A stretch of 64,000 nt of DNA, taken from contig JALSNJ010000017.1 in assembly GCA_026987025.1 (NCBI GenBank), positions 1 through 64,000 on the forward strand. The letters are read 5' to 3'. The translations under genes were made by a program, and so were the position numbers. The notes under the pieces were generated by a model that worked only from the letters and a program-made list of their open reading frames with translations, was not told the origin of the DNA and searched no databases. The stretch is from Candidatus Aminicenantota bacterium (lineage in GTDB: Bacteria; Acidobacteriota; Aminicenantia; S016-38). Below, in pieces: positions 41,063-49,797 of this stretch (positions within the stretch are counted from its first letter, which is position 1; each line of letters opens with the position of its first letter).

Positions 41063-43263
41063 AACTTCGCCGGCAGAAGTTTACCCTCTATTCTAAAATC
41101 AGGGGAAACCTTCCGGGAGCCCTCCTTCTTGACCCACAAAATTACTCGGTGATTACCCGAACGGATGGGAACGGGAACTTGAAAATGAACCTCCCTATCA
41201 CCAATCCTCAGAGCTTTTCTTTCCCTGATGGTCAGCAGACCATTGCGGTAGCTATATGTGAATTCCGGGATAAAGTCGGTCTGAACCCAGGGCAGGAAAA
41301 AACCTGGCCTTCCCATCTTCTCTTCCAGCAGGGAGGTAAACTTATCCCAGCTGTATTCGCTATAAAGGTTTTCGCTTAAAAATTCCTTCACCGCCTTCAG
41401 AAATTCCTCGTCCCCCAGGGCCAGCCTGGCCATGTTAAGCACCAAGGCAGAGCGGTAGTGAAGATGGGAAAAAACATCCCCTATGGAGCTGCGATAATAT
41501 CCGATTCTCCCTCCCATAACCAGAGGGGGAAGGTTAACATCCTTAATAAAGGTCTTCCTGAATTTTTCCTCAAACTTCTTGCAGGAAAGCATTCCGGCGA
41601 GCAGCGAAGTCAGTCCTTCGTTAATCCAATAGTCGGAAAATGTTCTCGGGGATACAAGGCCCCCTATCCATTGATGAACCATTTCGTGGTAAATAAGGTA
41701 TTTTTTACCGCAGGGCATGGGGCCTGGAGCATATATGTTTTTGTCTATGGGAAGGACCCTCAACATCACAATTCCCGGGGAGGAGGCTCCGAAGTAAAAC
41801 AAACCCTGAGCTACTATAATCTTCAGCCCCCAGGGCAGGGGACCGAGGAGCTTCTCCGTCTTCTGGAAGGCGTTTTTAACCATGTAGGCTTCCTTCAATC
41901 TTCTCTTTTCCAGATAAACCTCTAAATTCCCCCAGGAATACCTGTTTTTGAACCTTCCGAGGCCAAGTCCTATGTAGGGCACAGGAACCCGGGAATAATA
42001 TCCATCCCTCCCCCTCTCGCCGGGCACCACAAGGTCAGCTCCTCTGCACTTGAGGTTAACAGAGTATCGGTAAAATCCGCCGAAGTTTGGATACCACGAA
42101 GTAGGATAGAAATACCCTCCTGCCAGGGAGGAATATGACTCAATGGGTTCTACGCTTCCCCGGTATTCTATCTTTATTTTCGTGAAGCTTCCGTTGGGAT
42201 AGATCTCATAGGCTCCCCCGCTCCCTCTCTGAAAAACCAGGGGAAACCCCTTTTCATCCTCTGCCCTTTCAATTTCTAAACCAGGGGCAAGGTAGAAATA
42301 CAACTTCCTTTTTATGGGTCGGGGAAAGGAATATTCAGCCCGGGCCTCTATTTTGTTGGTTTCTCCATCCACCTTTCCGTTTATCTTCACGAACCGGGGG
42401 GAGGGGGCCCTCAAAATTATCATTACCTTCCCCGGCGGAGAATAAAGGGAAATGTATTTCTTTGCTTTAAGATCCGAGAAATAGATCTCCCTTTCGGAAG
42501 AAGGGTCGTAAATGTATTTGTAAACCCTGCTTCCTCCCAAGAGAACTACAGCACCGGACCTGGGGACCGGGGGAAGAACCTCCGCCTCCAGGAGGGGGGA
42601 GTAAAAGAGTCCGAATTCTTTGAGGTATTTTCCAAATAACATCCTCTCCCTCTTTCCCAGCGGTACTTCCGGTCCAATGGTGAAGTTTACCGACGCCCCT
42701 GGTTTATGCTGAATCCGCAGGGCTAAGAAGGATATTTGCTCCTGGAGGCTGCCCTCCCCTACTTCGTAGGTAAGGGCCTTAGACTCAGCCGGCTCAGAAG
42801 GGGAGAAGGAGAATTTACCTTTACCCACGAACAAAAAAATGTCCGGCCACTGGCACAATCTCCCTCCGGAAAACTCAGCCTTGAGGTCCGGCAAATCTAT
42901 CCTGGCCTTCTTAAGAAGATAGCATCGGCAGTCCTCCTCTCCGTAATAGGCGTTGGCCCTGATGCTGTATAGAACCTCTTTTTCAACGATCTTCCCTCCC
43001 TCTTCCTTTATCCTCCAGACCTGGATCAGGGGAAAGGGTTTTCTTAAGATAGCAAGGGTTAAAAGGTTATCCCTCTGCGATACATTAACCCTTGTGGGCT
43101 TGAACCTGAAGACCTCCTGAAGATCGCTCAGGGAGGGGTCTGCGAAAAGGGAAAGGTAGGCCTTTTTATCCCACCTCTCTATGGAAGTTTTCATCTTAGA
43201 GGTCAGGGAGGCCTGAGCAAAGGAAAGAACGACTAAGAAAGCCCCCAGACCTCTCAGTCTCAT
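41044..43263 (-). CDS. Exported M1-family metallopeptidase
   Basis: A 739-residue protein with a signal peptide (1-18). The zinc motif HEMVHQW is followed 18 residues later by NEG in WINEGLTSLLAG, the HExxH-18-E pattern of gluzincins. An aminopeptidase-N-like beta domain precedes it, and the exopeptidase GxMEN motif is not evident by eye, so endo- versus aminopeptidase activity is open. A C-terminal RVRL-like beta domain follows (FTYSYRNGLLTIRERKALRIG). It begins nine bases after the alpha-oxoamine synthase gene, with only a weak GAAG site. Confidence 0.85.
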   Translation of the reverse strand: MRLRGLGAFLVVLSFAQASLTSKMKTSIERWDKKAYLSLFADPSLSDLQEVFRFKPTRVNVSQRDNLLTLAILRKPFPLIQVWRIKEEGGKIVEKEVLYSIRANAYYGEEDCRCYLLKKARIDLPDLKAEFSGGRLCQWPDIFLFVGKGKFSFSPSEPAESKALTYEVGEGSLQEQISFLALRIQHKPGASVNFTIGPEVPLGKRERMLFGKYLKEFGLFYSPLLEAEVLPPVPRSGAVVLLGGSRVYKYIYDPSSEREIYFSDLKAKKYISLYSPPGKVMIILRAPSPRFVKINGKVDGETNKIEARAEYSFPRPIKRKLYFYLAPGLEIERAEDEKGFPLVFQRGSGGAYEIYPNGSFTKIKIEYRGSVEPIESYSSLAGGYFYPTSWYPNFGGFYRYSVNLKCRGADLVVPGERGRDGYYSRVPVPYIGLGLGRFKNRYSWGNLEVYLEKRRLKEAYMVKNAFQKTEKLLGPLPWGLKIIVAQGLFYFGASSPGIVMLRVLPIDKNIYAPGPMPCGKKYLIYHEMVHQWIGGLVSPRTFSDYWINEGLTSLLAGMLSCKKFEEKFRKTFIKDVNLPPLVMGGRIGYYRSSIGDVFSHLHYRSALVLNMARLALGDEEFLKAVKEFLSENLYSEYSWDKFTSLLEEKMGRPGFFLPWVQTDFIPEFTYSYRNGLLTIRERKALRIGDREVHFQVPVPIRSGNHRVILWVKKEGSRKVSPDFRIEGKLLPAKFYRARE

Positions 43264-43272
43264 GACGGATCT

Positions 43273-44457
43273 TCAAATAATACCTATGGCCTTTCCCGCC
43301 TTTTCAAAGGCATGGAGCACCTGCTGAAGTTCCTCCTCTGTATGGGTAGCAGTATATGAAGTCCTTATGAGGGTTCTGTCGGGTGGAACCGCCGGAGGAA
43401 GAACGGGATTGGCGAAAACTCCTTCCTCCCTGAGGATCTTCCACAGCATTAAAAGTTGCTCCTCCGTTCCTACAAGCAGCGGTATAATGGGACTCTGGGT
43501 ATTTCCTGTATCGTATCCCATATCCTCAAAGGCCTTTTTCATTTTCCTGCTTATTTCCCAGAGCCGATGTCTCCTTTCAGGCTCGGTTTTTATTATTTCC
43601 AAGGCAGCCCTGGCCGCTGCCACCGAGGCCGGGGTAATGCTGGCGGAAAAGATAAGGGAACGGGCGAAATGCTTGATGTAATTTATAACCTTGCGATCCC
43701 CGGCCACAAAACCTCCCAGGGAAGCGAAGGATTTGGAGAAGGTGGCCATAACTATATCCACCTGGTCCAGCATCCCAAAGTGTTCCACCACCCCCCTTCC
43801 TCCTTCCCCGAAAACCCCCATTCCGTGGGCATCGTCCACCATGAAGCGGGCCCCGTATTTTTTTGCTATGGGAACGAGGTTAGGAAGGTCCGCCAGGTCG
43901 CCCTCCATGGAGAAGACCCCGTCCACCACCACCAGTTTACCCGCATCGGCAGGAATAGTTTTCAATACCCTTTCCAGGTCCTCCGGATCGTTATGGCGGA
44001 ATTTCACCACTTTACCGAAACTGAGCCTTGCGGCGTCGTAGATGGAGGCGTGGTCCATGTTGTCCAGAATTACATAATCCTTCCTTCCCACCAGGGCAGA
44101 AATTATTCCCAAGTTGGTCTGATAGCCGGTAGAGAAAACAAGGGCTGCTTCCTTCTCCATAAATTCTGCCAGCTCTGCCTCCAGCTCCTCGTGGATGGTT
44201 AAGGTTCCGTTGAGGAAACGGGAGCCGCAGGTGGAAGAACCGTACCTCTCAATGGCTTCCTTCATGGCGGCCATAACCTTGGGATGGTCAATGAGCCCAA
44301 GGTAATTGTTGGAGCCCACCATTATCAGTTCCTTTCCGTCAGCGGTAATCACTTTGTTCCCCTTTACTTCCCTTATAGGATTAAAATAAGGGTAAAGCCC
44401 TGCGGCCTGGGCTTCTTCGCTTCTGGTAAAAGCAAAGCACTTCTCAAAAAGGTCCAT
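43273..44457 (-). CDS. Alpha-oxoamine synthase (glycine C-acetyltransferase type)
   Basis: A 394-residue PLP enzyme. ADGKELIMVGSNNYLGLIDH, GSRFLNGTLTIHEELE, VVDGVFSMEGDLADLP, DDAHGMGVFGEGGRG and the PLP lysine in ATFSKSFASLGG identify the family that joins acyl-CoA to glycine or alanine. Glycine C-acetyltransferase (threonine degradation), 8-amino-7-oxononanoate synthase and serine palmitoyltransferase are hard to separate without alignment; there are no biotin genes nearby. AAGGAGGG precedes the ATG. Its promoter interleaves with that of the divergent SDR gene. Confidence 0.88.
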   Translation of the reverse strand: MDLFEKCFAFTRSEEAQAAGLYPYFNPIREVKGNKVITADGKELIMVGSNNYLGLIDHPKVMAAMKEAIERYGSSTCGSRFLNGTLTIHEELEAELAEFMEKEAALVFSTGYQTNLGIISALVGRKDYVILDNMDHASIYDAARLSFGKVVKFRHNDPEDLERVLKTIPADAGKLVVVDGVFSMEGDLADLPNLVPIAKKYGARFMVDDAHGMGVFGEGGRGVVEHFGMLDQVDIVMATFSKSFASLGGFVAGDRKVINYIKHFARSLIFSASITPASVAAARAALEIIKTEPERRHRLWEISRKMKKAFEDMGYDTGNTQSPIIPLLVGTEEQLLMLWKILREEGVFANPVLPPAVPPDRTLIRTSYTATHTEEELQQVLHAFEKAGKAIGII

Positions 44458-44472
44458 GTTTCCCTCCTTGCG

Positions 44473-44501
44473 TTGATAAGGATAAGACTTTCGGATAAAA
44501 T
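44473..44501 (+). promoter_or_regulatory. SDR gene promoter (plus strand)
   Basis: TTGATA (44473-44478), 17-base spacer, TAAAAT (44496-44501). The predicted +1 is 44508, three bases before the ATG, with no Shine-Dalgarno. It overlaps the divergent minus-strand promoter. Confidence 0.58.
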
Positions 44502-44507
44502 TTTCAA
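44479..44507 (-). promoter_or_regulatory. Alpha-oxoamine synthase promoter (minus strand)
   Basis: Minus strand: TTGAAA (44507-44502), 17-base spacer, TATCCT (44484-44479). The predicted start is 44472, giving a 15-base leader with AAGGAGGG. The two divergent promoters occupy the same 35 bases. Confidence 0.55.
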
Positions 44508-44510
44508 GTT

Positions 44511-45419
44511 ATGAAAAGCATAGTCACAGGAGGTACGGGTTTTATCGGAAAAGCCCTGGTGGAGAACCTTCTCTCCCGGGGGTGGGAGGTTTTCGTCCTC
44601 ACCAGGACCCGGGGTAAGACAAAAAAAATCTTCGCAGGCGTGGAGGAACTCCTTCCCGGGGACGAGTTCCCCAGGGCGGAGGTTCTCTTCAACCTGGCAG
44701 GGGCGGTCAAAGGAAGGACCTATGAGGATTTTAGAAGGGCCAATGTTGAATTTACGCGGGCGGTGCTGGAAAGGGCCATGGGGAAGGTGGAAAAGGTCGT
44801 CCACCTCAGCTCTCAGGCCGCCTCAGGTCCCTCCCCCGATTGCCGTCCCGTGAAGGAGGAGACGCAAGCCCCGGTTTCCCTTTACGGAAGGAGCAAACTT
44901 GAGGGGGAGAGGGAGGTTAAAAACTTCCAGGGCCCATGGGCAATTCTCAGGCCTCCGGCGGTTTACGGGGAGGGCGATTACGCCTTCGTTGACCTTTATA
45001 AAATCATAAAAAAAGGCTTTGCACCCTGGCTCGGCCCCAGGAAGTTCTCCCTCATTTATGTAAAGGACCTGGTATTTTCCTTAGAGGCAGCTGCCGAGAA
45101 AGTGGAGGGGGAAGTTCTCAATGTGGCCAGCCAGCAGGAGGTGGACTACTGGGAGTTCGTGCTTCGGATAGCAGAGATTCTCGGAAGGAAAAGGGTAAAA
45201 AAAATTCCCCTATCCCTGGACCTGGCTAAGCTCCTATCCTGGTTTAGCGAAAGAACCAGCTCTTCCATGTTCACCAGGGACAAGGTGAGGGAGTTAAGCT
45301 ACCCCTGCTGGATAATTGACACCGCCAGAGCCGAAAGAGCGGGCATATTAAAGCACACCCCCCTGCGGGAGGGATTGCAAAAAACCTTAGAGTGGGCCCA
45401 GAAAAGGGAGATTATTTAA
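44511..45419 (+). CDS. Extended SDR (NAD-dependent epimerase/dehydratase)
   Basis: A 302-residue Rossmann enzyme. VTGGTGFIGKALVENL is the nucleotide site; FNLAGAVKG, VVHLSSQAASG and the catalytic SLYGRSKLEGER (Tyr-x3-Lys) are typical of extended SDRs. LRPPAVYGEGD follows. It could be a nucleotide-sugar epimerase or a steroid/flavonoid reductase-like enzyme; the substrate is not readable. The ATG sits about three bases from the predicted transcript start. Its stop overlaps the end of the convergent Memo-like gene by eight bases. Confidence 0.88.
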   Translation: MKSIVTGGTGFIGKALVENLLSRGWEVFVLTRTRGKTKKIFAGVEELLPGDEFPRAEVLFNLAGAVKGRTYEDFRRANVEFTRAVLERAMGKVEKVVHLSSQAASGPSPDCRPVKEETQAPVSLYGRSKLEGEREVKNFQGPWAILRPPAVYGEGDYAFVDLYKIIKKGFAPWLGPRKFSLIYVKDLVFSLEAAAEKVEGEVLNVASQQEVDYWEFVLRIAEILGRKRVKKIPLSLDLAKLLSWFSERTSSSMFTRDKVRELSYPCWIIDTARAERAGILKHTPLREGLQKTLEWAQKREII

Positions 45420-46443
45420 CCCTGTATCCTATGGCCCAGTATCCTACCCAATGTTTCAGGGAGAAGGGGGCCGTGAGGCCGATCCCAAGCCTGTAAGCAG
45501 GAATAACCCCTAAGCTGTAGCTGTCCCCATAGCGGAAGGGAACCCCCTCCATTTTCTTTCCCATAAGTTCTGCCAGCTTCCTCAAGGTAAGCAGCCCAAA
45601 GGGAACCGAATATCTTCCGCACCATGTAATTTTCTCTCCCCAGACCCTGTCGGCGAAGGTCCGGATCTTATCCACGGTTATCGTGCCGGAAAGGAACTCT
45701 CTCCCCAGTTTCCTGTCCTGCTCCGTAGCTTTCCTATGGGCCTGCTCATCAAGACCGAAGGGCATGTATTGGAAATCCGGACCGTAATGGGTGGTGTCGG
45801 TGGAAATTATAAAGGCGAGGTCCTCCCCCAGGTTCAGTTTTTTATCCCTGAGGTACGAGTAAAGGAGCGAGGCAAGCCCGGAGGAAACCTTCTTCATCCT
45901 CCAGAAGTCCATTTCCGTTACCATAATGGCCAGAATCCTGACCTTTCTGTTGTAGTATTGAAGGAAAGGAACCATGGCTTCGGCGGAGTGCTCCACCGCA
46001 TGGGCTCTGTTGGAGACCATGTAATGGTCCCGGGGAAGATGGGTTTTCAGGTAATCCCTCAGCTGGACATTCACCTCCACAGGGCCATAGGGAGCCTGCC
46101 ATTTGTCGTAGTCGTCCAGAATTACAATTCCCTTCGGGTCCTTCATCTCTACCCTCGCCCTGTGATGGGTCACGGCGAAGATAACCACCGTTTTTGCCCT
46201 GGCCACCTTGGGGATGGCATAAATGTAAACCCGTCCGGCGTACATGTGATCGTCGTGGGGGGAGAGCACCGCAAAGAATTTCCCGGAGACCTTCTTAGCG
46301 GCGGGCTCCATCTTTTCCGCCAGCCTCACCACCGCCTCAATCTGGGCGGGCCTTGTGCAAAAGCCCACATTATCAAAAAATTTTCTCAAACCCCCGGAAA
46401 GCGCCAGGCTTGCCAAAAACAAAAGGGAGAAAATTCTTCTCAT
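45412..46443 (-). CDS. Exported Memo-family (AmmeMemoRadiSam B-like) protein
   Basis: A 343-residue protein with an N-terminal signal (1-17), unlike cytosolic Memo proteins. Memo-type metal positions are kept: His in LSPHDDHMYAG, His in TVVIFAVTHHRA, AHAVEHSAEAMVPFLQYY, Asp/His in STDTTHYG, and Cys in ITWCGRYS. Human MEMO1 binds copper or iron at equivalent residues. The first motif reads PHDDH where most relatives have PHAGY. In typical systems the AMMECR1 and radical SAM partners lie nearby, but neither is here. ATG 46443 follows AAGGAGG. It lies 19 bases after lptD. Confidence 0.8.
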   Translation of the reverse strand: MRRIFSLLFLASLALSGGLRKFFDNVGFCTRPAQIEAVVRLAEKMEPAAKKVSGKFFAVLSPHDDHMYAGRVYIYAIPKVARAKTVVIFAVTHHRARVEMKDPKGIVILDDYDKWQAPYGPVEVNVQLRDYLKTHLPRDHYMVSNRAHAVEHSAEAMVPFLQYYNRKVRILAIMVTEMDFWRMKKVSSGLASLLYSYLRDKKLNLGEDLAFIISTDTTHYGPDFQYMPFGLDEQAHRKATEQDRKLGREFLSGTITVDKIRTFADRVWGEKITWCGRYSVPFGLLTLRKLAELMGKKMEGVPFRYGDSYSLGVIPAYRLGIGLTAPFSLKHWVGYWAIGYRVK

Positions 46444-46462
46444 TTTTTCCTCCTTTACTATT

Positions 46463-48526
46463 CTATCCTCCAAATCTATCTATTCCAAAGCCCACCTGGG
46501 GAAGGGAGAAGGAAATATTAAAGAAGTAATTTTCCTTTCTGAAGGGCATGTAGGCAAATCTTATTATGAACCTTACGCACTGGAGGTTTAAAACCCCTAT
46601 TACGGTATATTGCCTGGTTTTTCGGTTCTTTATGTCGTAATCCCAGAAACCCCGAAGGGAAAGGGCCAGAGGGGAGATGGTAAGACCTCCGGCCAGTCTC
46701 ATCTGATTTGAGATAAAGCTCTGTTCCTCAAATACCGACTTGGTGGTGAAATAATTCCCAGAAATATAGAAGGGCATTCCCCGGGGTCTGAGACCGAGGC
46801 TGATGGAGTTGAAGAGAAAATACTTATCGTATGGCTCGTATTGTCCCATCCAGTAAAGGGATATGGTATCGTCCGGGGAAAAGCGAAGGTCAAAATTTAT
46901 GGAGGAAAAATTGTGGGAAACGGGAAGCCCCAAGGGGGTAATTACATTCTCCGTCCTGGGATAATAGCTTCCTCCCACCGAAAGGCTGAGGATCTCCGAT
47001 GGAACCCTTTCATCCCCAATTTTTCTCTTGGCCAGAACTCTGTTGGTCAGGGAAAATCTTATGTGGGAAGAAGAGGGGAAGTAGTCGTATCCGTCGTAGG
47101 AAACTATTCTGGGGAAATAATCGTAATTCGGGCTGAAAATAACGGAAACCGAGGGTTCAATAACATGCTTGAATCTGGGAGAATACTTAAATCCTGGGGT
47201 TGAGAAAATTCTGTAGAATATGGGACCGGTGATGGTGGCGGTGTAGGAATAGGCGAATATCCGCAGAGGTTCCTCTATCCTCTTCTCATCCTTAATTTGC
47301 TGGGTGTAATAGGCAAGGTGGAAGCCCAGTTTACTATCAATATTTATCCAGGGCGCGGGAGAAAGGGTGTAAACCAAATAGGGCTTCCATACAACCCTCT
47401 GCAACCGCTGCTTCTTCTTTTTGGAAATCTCCTGAATGTTGCTGGCCACAAGGGTCTGGGAAAAGTAAAGGTTCCCTAAGAGCCTTTTTCTGGTAACGGT
47501 AAAATTAACCTCCGGAAGGTGGCGGAATATTACCTCCTTCCCGAGAAAATAGCTCTTCTGCTCATCGGCCCTGGCCACCACGCTTCCGTCCTCCCAGGAT
47601 TTAGTCAAGTAAAGGGAAGAGTAGAAAAACCTCTGTACTATTCGGAAGTAATTGGTGGATATGTTCCACAGGAATTTATACGAGCTTACAAGGTCGGCGC
47701 TGGCCGTAAGCCTCCATCCCCTTCCAAATTCGTGTATTTCCCTTCCCTTAATCAGGTAATCGGTGGCCCCATCCCAATAGCGAAAATAGGAGGCCCTTAA
47801 GTTTCCGTAATTGCCCTCATCCCAGACATATCTGTATTCCCCGGTTAGCATGTAACCCAGCTGTGACATATAATCGTAGGATAGGGTCAGGTCAAACCAA
47901 TCTGCGGGCGCCCAGAAAAAGTCCTCCCCGAAGTAATAGCCCCTGTTGGAACTGTGTCCGAACTTGGGCATGAGGAAGCCGGTTTTTCTCTTCTTCTTGG
48001 GGGTGGGATAGTAGAGGTAAGGTAGGTAAAAAACGGGTATCCCCTTTACTTTAAGAACCGTGCCCCAGAGGGATATGTGGTCGTCCCTGTAATACTTTCC
48101 CCTCCTCGCCCTGGTTTCCCATATGGGACAGCTCTGATTGCAGGGGGTAAACCATATTTTTTTGAAGGAAAACTCCTTTCTGGAATTGGCCTTCACCTCC
48201 TCGGCCTGAAAAAAGAACTTCTCCTGGAGCCACCCCCAGACTTTTAGAAATCTGAGCTTTCCTGTTTTGTAATTGTAAAAACCCTCCTCCCCTGCAATGA
48301 AGCCTGAAGGGAGAATTACCGACACATTGCCCCTGAGGTGAACATCCCCGGTTTTGAGGTTCACCTCCATCTCATCGGCGTAAAGCTTCCCCAGCTCGGA
48401 ATTGACCTCCACATCACCTTTGGCTATCAGAACATCGCCCTCTATTTTCTGATAATCGGCGGTTATTTTGGGAACCCCCTGGGCGGCCAGGACCCACGCC
48501 AGAAACAGAGGGAGAAGTTTTCTCAT
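46463..48526 (-). CDS. lptD: LPS-assembly protein LptD
   Basis: A 687-residue outer-membrane protein that inserts lipopolysaccharide into the outer leaflet. After a signal peptide (1-16), an OstA/LptA-like jelly-roll segment (QKIEGDVLIAKGDVEVNSEL, YADEMEVNLKTGDVHLRGNV) precedes a large barrel of aromatic strands. TPCNQSCPIWETRARR carries the paired cysteines typical of the region joining plug and barrel. Its presence means an LPS-bearing diderm. Its ATG overlaps the DUF1015 gene's stop by four bases. Confidence 0.93.
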   Translation of the reverse strand: MRKLLPLFLAWVLAAQGVPKITADYQKIEGDVLIAKGDVEVNSELGKLYADEMEVNLKTGDVHLRGNVSVILPSGFIAGEEGFYNYKTGKLRFLKVWGWLQEKFFFQAEEVKANSRKEFSFKKIWFTPCNQSCPIWETRARRGKYYRDDHISLWGTVLKVKGIPVFYLPYLYYPTPKKKRKTGFLMPKFGHSSNRGYYFGEDFFWAPADWFDLTLSYDYMSQLGYMLTGEYRYVWDEGNYGNLRASYFRYWDGATDYLIKGREIHEFGRGWRLTASADLVSSYKFLWNISTNYFRIVQRFFYSSLYLTKSWEDGSVVARADEQKSYFLGKEVIFRHLPEVNFTVTRKRLLGNLYFSQTLVASNIQEISKKKKQRLQRVVWKPYLVYTLSPAPWINIDSKLGFHLAYYTQQIKDEKRIEEPLRIFAYSYTATITGPIFYRIFSTPGFKYSPRFKHVIEPSVSVIFSPNYDYFPRIVSYDGYDYFPSSSHIRFSLTNRVLAKRKIGDERVPSEILSLSVGGSYYPRTENVITPLGLPVSHNFSSINFDLRFSPDDTISLYWMGQYEPYDKYFLFNSISLGLRPRGMPFYISGNYFTTKSVFEEQSFISNQMRLAGGLTISPLALSLRGFWDYDIKNRKTRQYTVIGVLNLQCVRFIIRFAYMPFRKENYFFNISFSLPQVGFGIDRFGG

Positions 48527-49758
48527 GAAAGCAGGTGAACCACCAGACCGCTCTTTAGTTTTGGTTCAAACCATGTGGACTTTGGAGGCATGATTTTCCC
48601 CTGGTCTGCCACCTCTAAAAGTTCTTCTACGGAGGTCGGATACATGGAAAAGGCCACGGCGTAGGCCCCGCTCCTCACCAGCTTCTCTAAGTAATCCGTA
48701 CCCTTAATTCCTCCTATGAAGCTTATCCTGGGATCCTTCCTGGGATTCTCAATGTCGAGAACGGGGGCCAAAAGGTTTTCCTGAAGAATCGCCACATCCA
48801 GGGAGGAGACCGGATCCGATGGGTCGTAGGTCCCTTCCTTGGGCACTAAAAAATACCATTTATCCCCGAGAAACATGGAAATCTGGTGCTTCCTCCGGGG
48901 TTCGGCTTCCCCGGCCGAGACCTGAAATCTCTCCTTAACCTTCTTCAGGAATTCCTCCCTGGAAAGCCCTCCCAGGTCCTTTACCGCCCGGTTATAGGGC
49001 AGAATCTGCATTTCGTCGTGGGGAAAGACCACCGCTAAGAAGTAGTTGTATTCTTCATCGCCGGTATGGGAAGGATTCTCCTGGGCCTTTATCTCCATAA
49101 CCCGGGCAGCCGCGGCAGCCCTATGGTGTCCGTCGGCTATGTAGAGATGGGGAACGGTCCTGAAGGTATTCAGAATTTTCTTTACGGTATAGGGGCTGTC
49201 CATCACCCAGAAGCTGTGCCTTACGCCTTCGCTCTCAAAATCGTATTCTGGCTCCCGCTTCTCGGTGTAGTCCCTCAGGAGTTCCTTGAGCGGCAGGTTC
49301 CCATCCCTGTAAAGAAGGAACACAGGCCCCGTGTTGGCATTGGTGTAAAGAATGTGCTTGGTCCTGTCCAGCTCCTTGGCTTCCCTGGTAAGCTCGTGCC
49401 GCTTTATCTTCCCCTCCCTATAGTCCTGGCACGAAGCCGCCACCACCAGCCCCGTTTGTATGTGCCCACCCATCTGCTGGCGGTAAATGTAAAAATACGC
49501 CTCCGGGTCCTGCTTCAAAACTCCTTCATCAATAAATCTTCTCAGGTTCTCCGCCCCCTTCCTGTATACCCTCTCGTCGTAAAGGTCCACATCAGGGGGA
49601 AGGTCAATCTCCGGCTTTATCACATGAAGAAAGGAATAGGGATTATCCTTGGCCAGGGCCAGGGCTTCTTCCCTGTCCAGAACATCGTAGGGAGGGGATG
49701 CCACCTTCTCCACCAGCTCCTTCTTAGGCCTTAGACCGCGGAAGGGCTTTATTCTCAT
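48523..49758 (-). CDS. DUF1015 family protein
   Basis: A 411-residue cytosolic protein of the DUF1015 family: MRIKPFRGLRPKKELVEKVA and SPPYDVLDREEALALAKDNP at the start, YIYRQQMGGHIQTGLV, HELTREAKELDRTKHI, YIADGHHRAAAAARV, and the C-terminal TSVEELLEVADQGKIMPPKS and TWFEPKLKSGLVVHLL. The fold is unsettled and the function is unknown, though a relation to nucleases has been suggested. The ATG at 49758 follows GGAGGAAGC; a longer start at 49785 lacks a ribosome site and disrupts the family's MRIKPF beginning. Confidence 0.9.
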   Translation of the reverse strand: MRIKPFRGLRPKKELVEKVASPPYDVLDREEALALAKDNPYSFLHVIKPEIDLPPDVDLYDERVYRKGAENLRRFIDEGVLKQDPEAYFYIYRQQMGGHIQTGLVVAASCQDYREGKIKRHELTREAKELDRTKHILYTNANTGPVFLLYRDGNLPLKELLRDYTEKREPEYDFESEGVRHSFWVMDSPYTVKKILNTFRTVPHLYIADGHHRAAAAARVMEIKAQENPSHTGDEEYNYFLAVVFPHDEMQILPYNRAVKDLGGLSREEFLKKVKERFQVSAGEAEPRRKHQISMFLGDKWYFLVPKEGTYDPSDPVSSLDVAILQENLLAPVLDIENPRKDPRISFIGGIKGTDYLEKLVRSGAYAVAFSMYPTSVEELLEVADQGKIMPPKSTWFEPKLKSGLVVHLLS

Positions 49759-49797
49759 GATTGCTTCCTCCTTATGATTTTGCACTAAAATTTTAAC

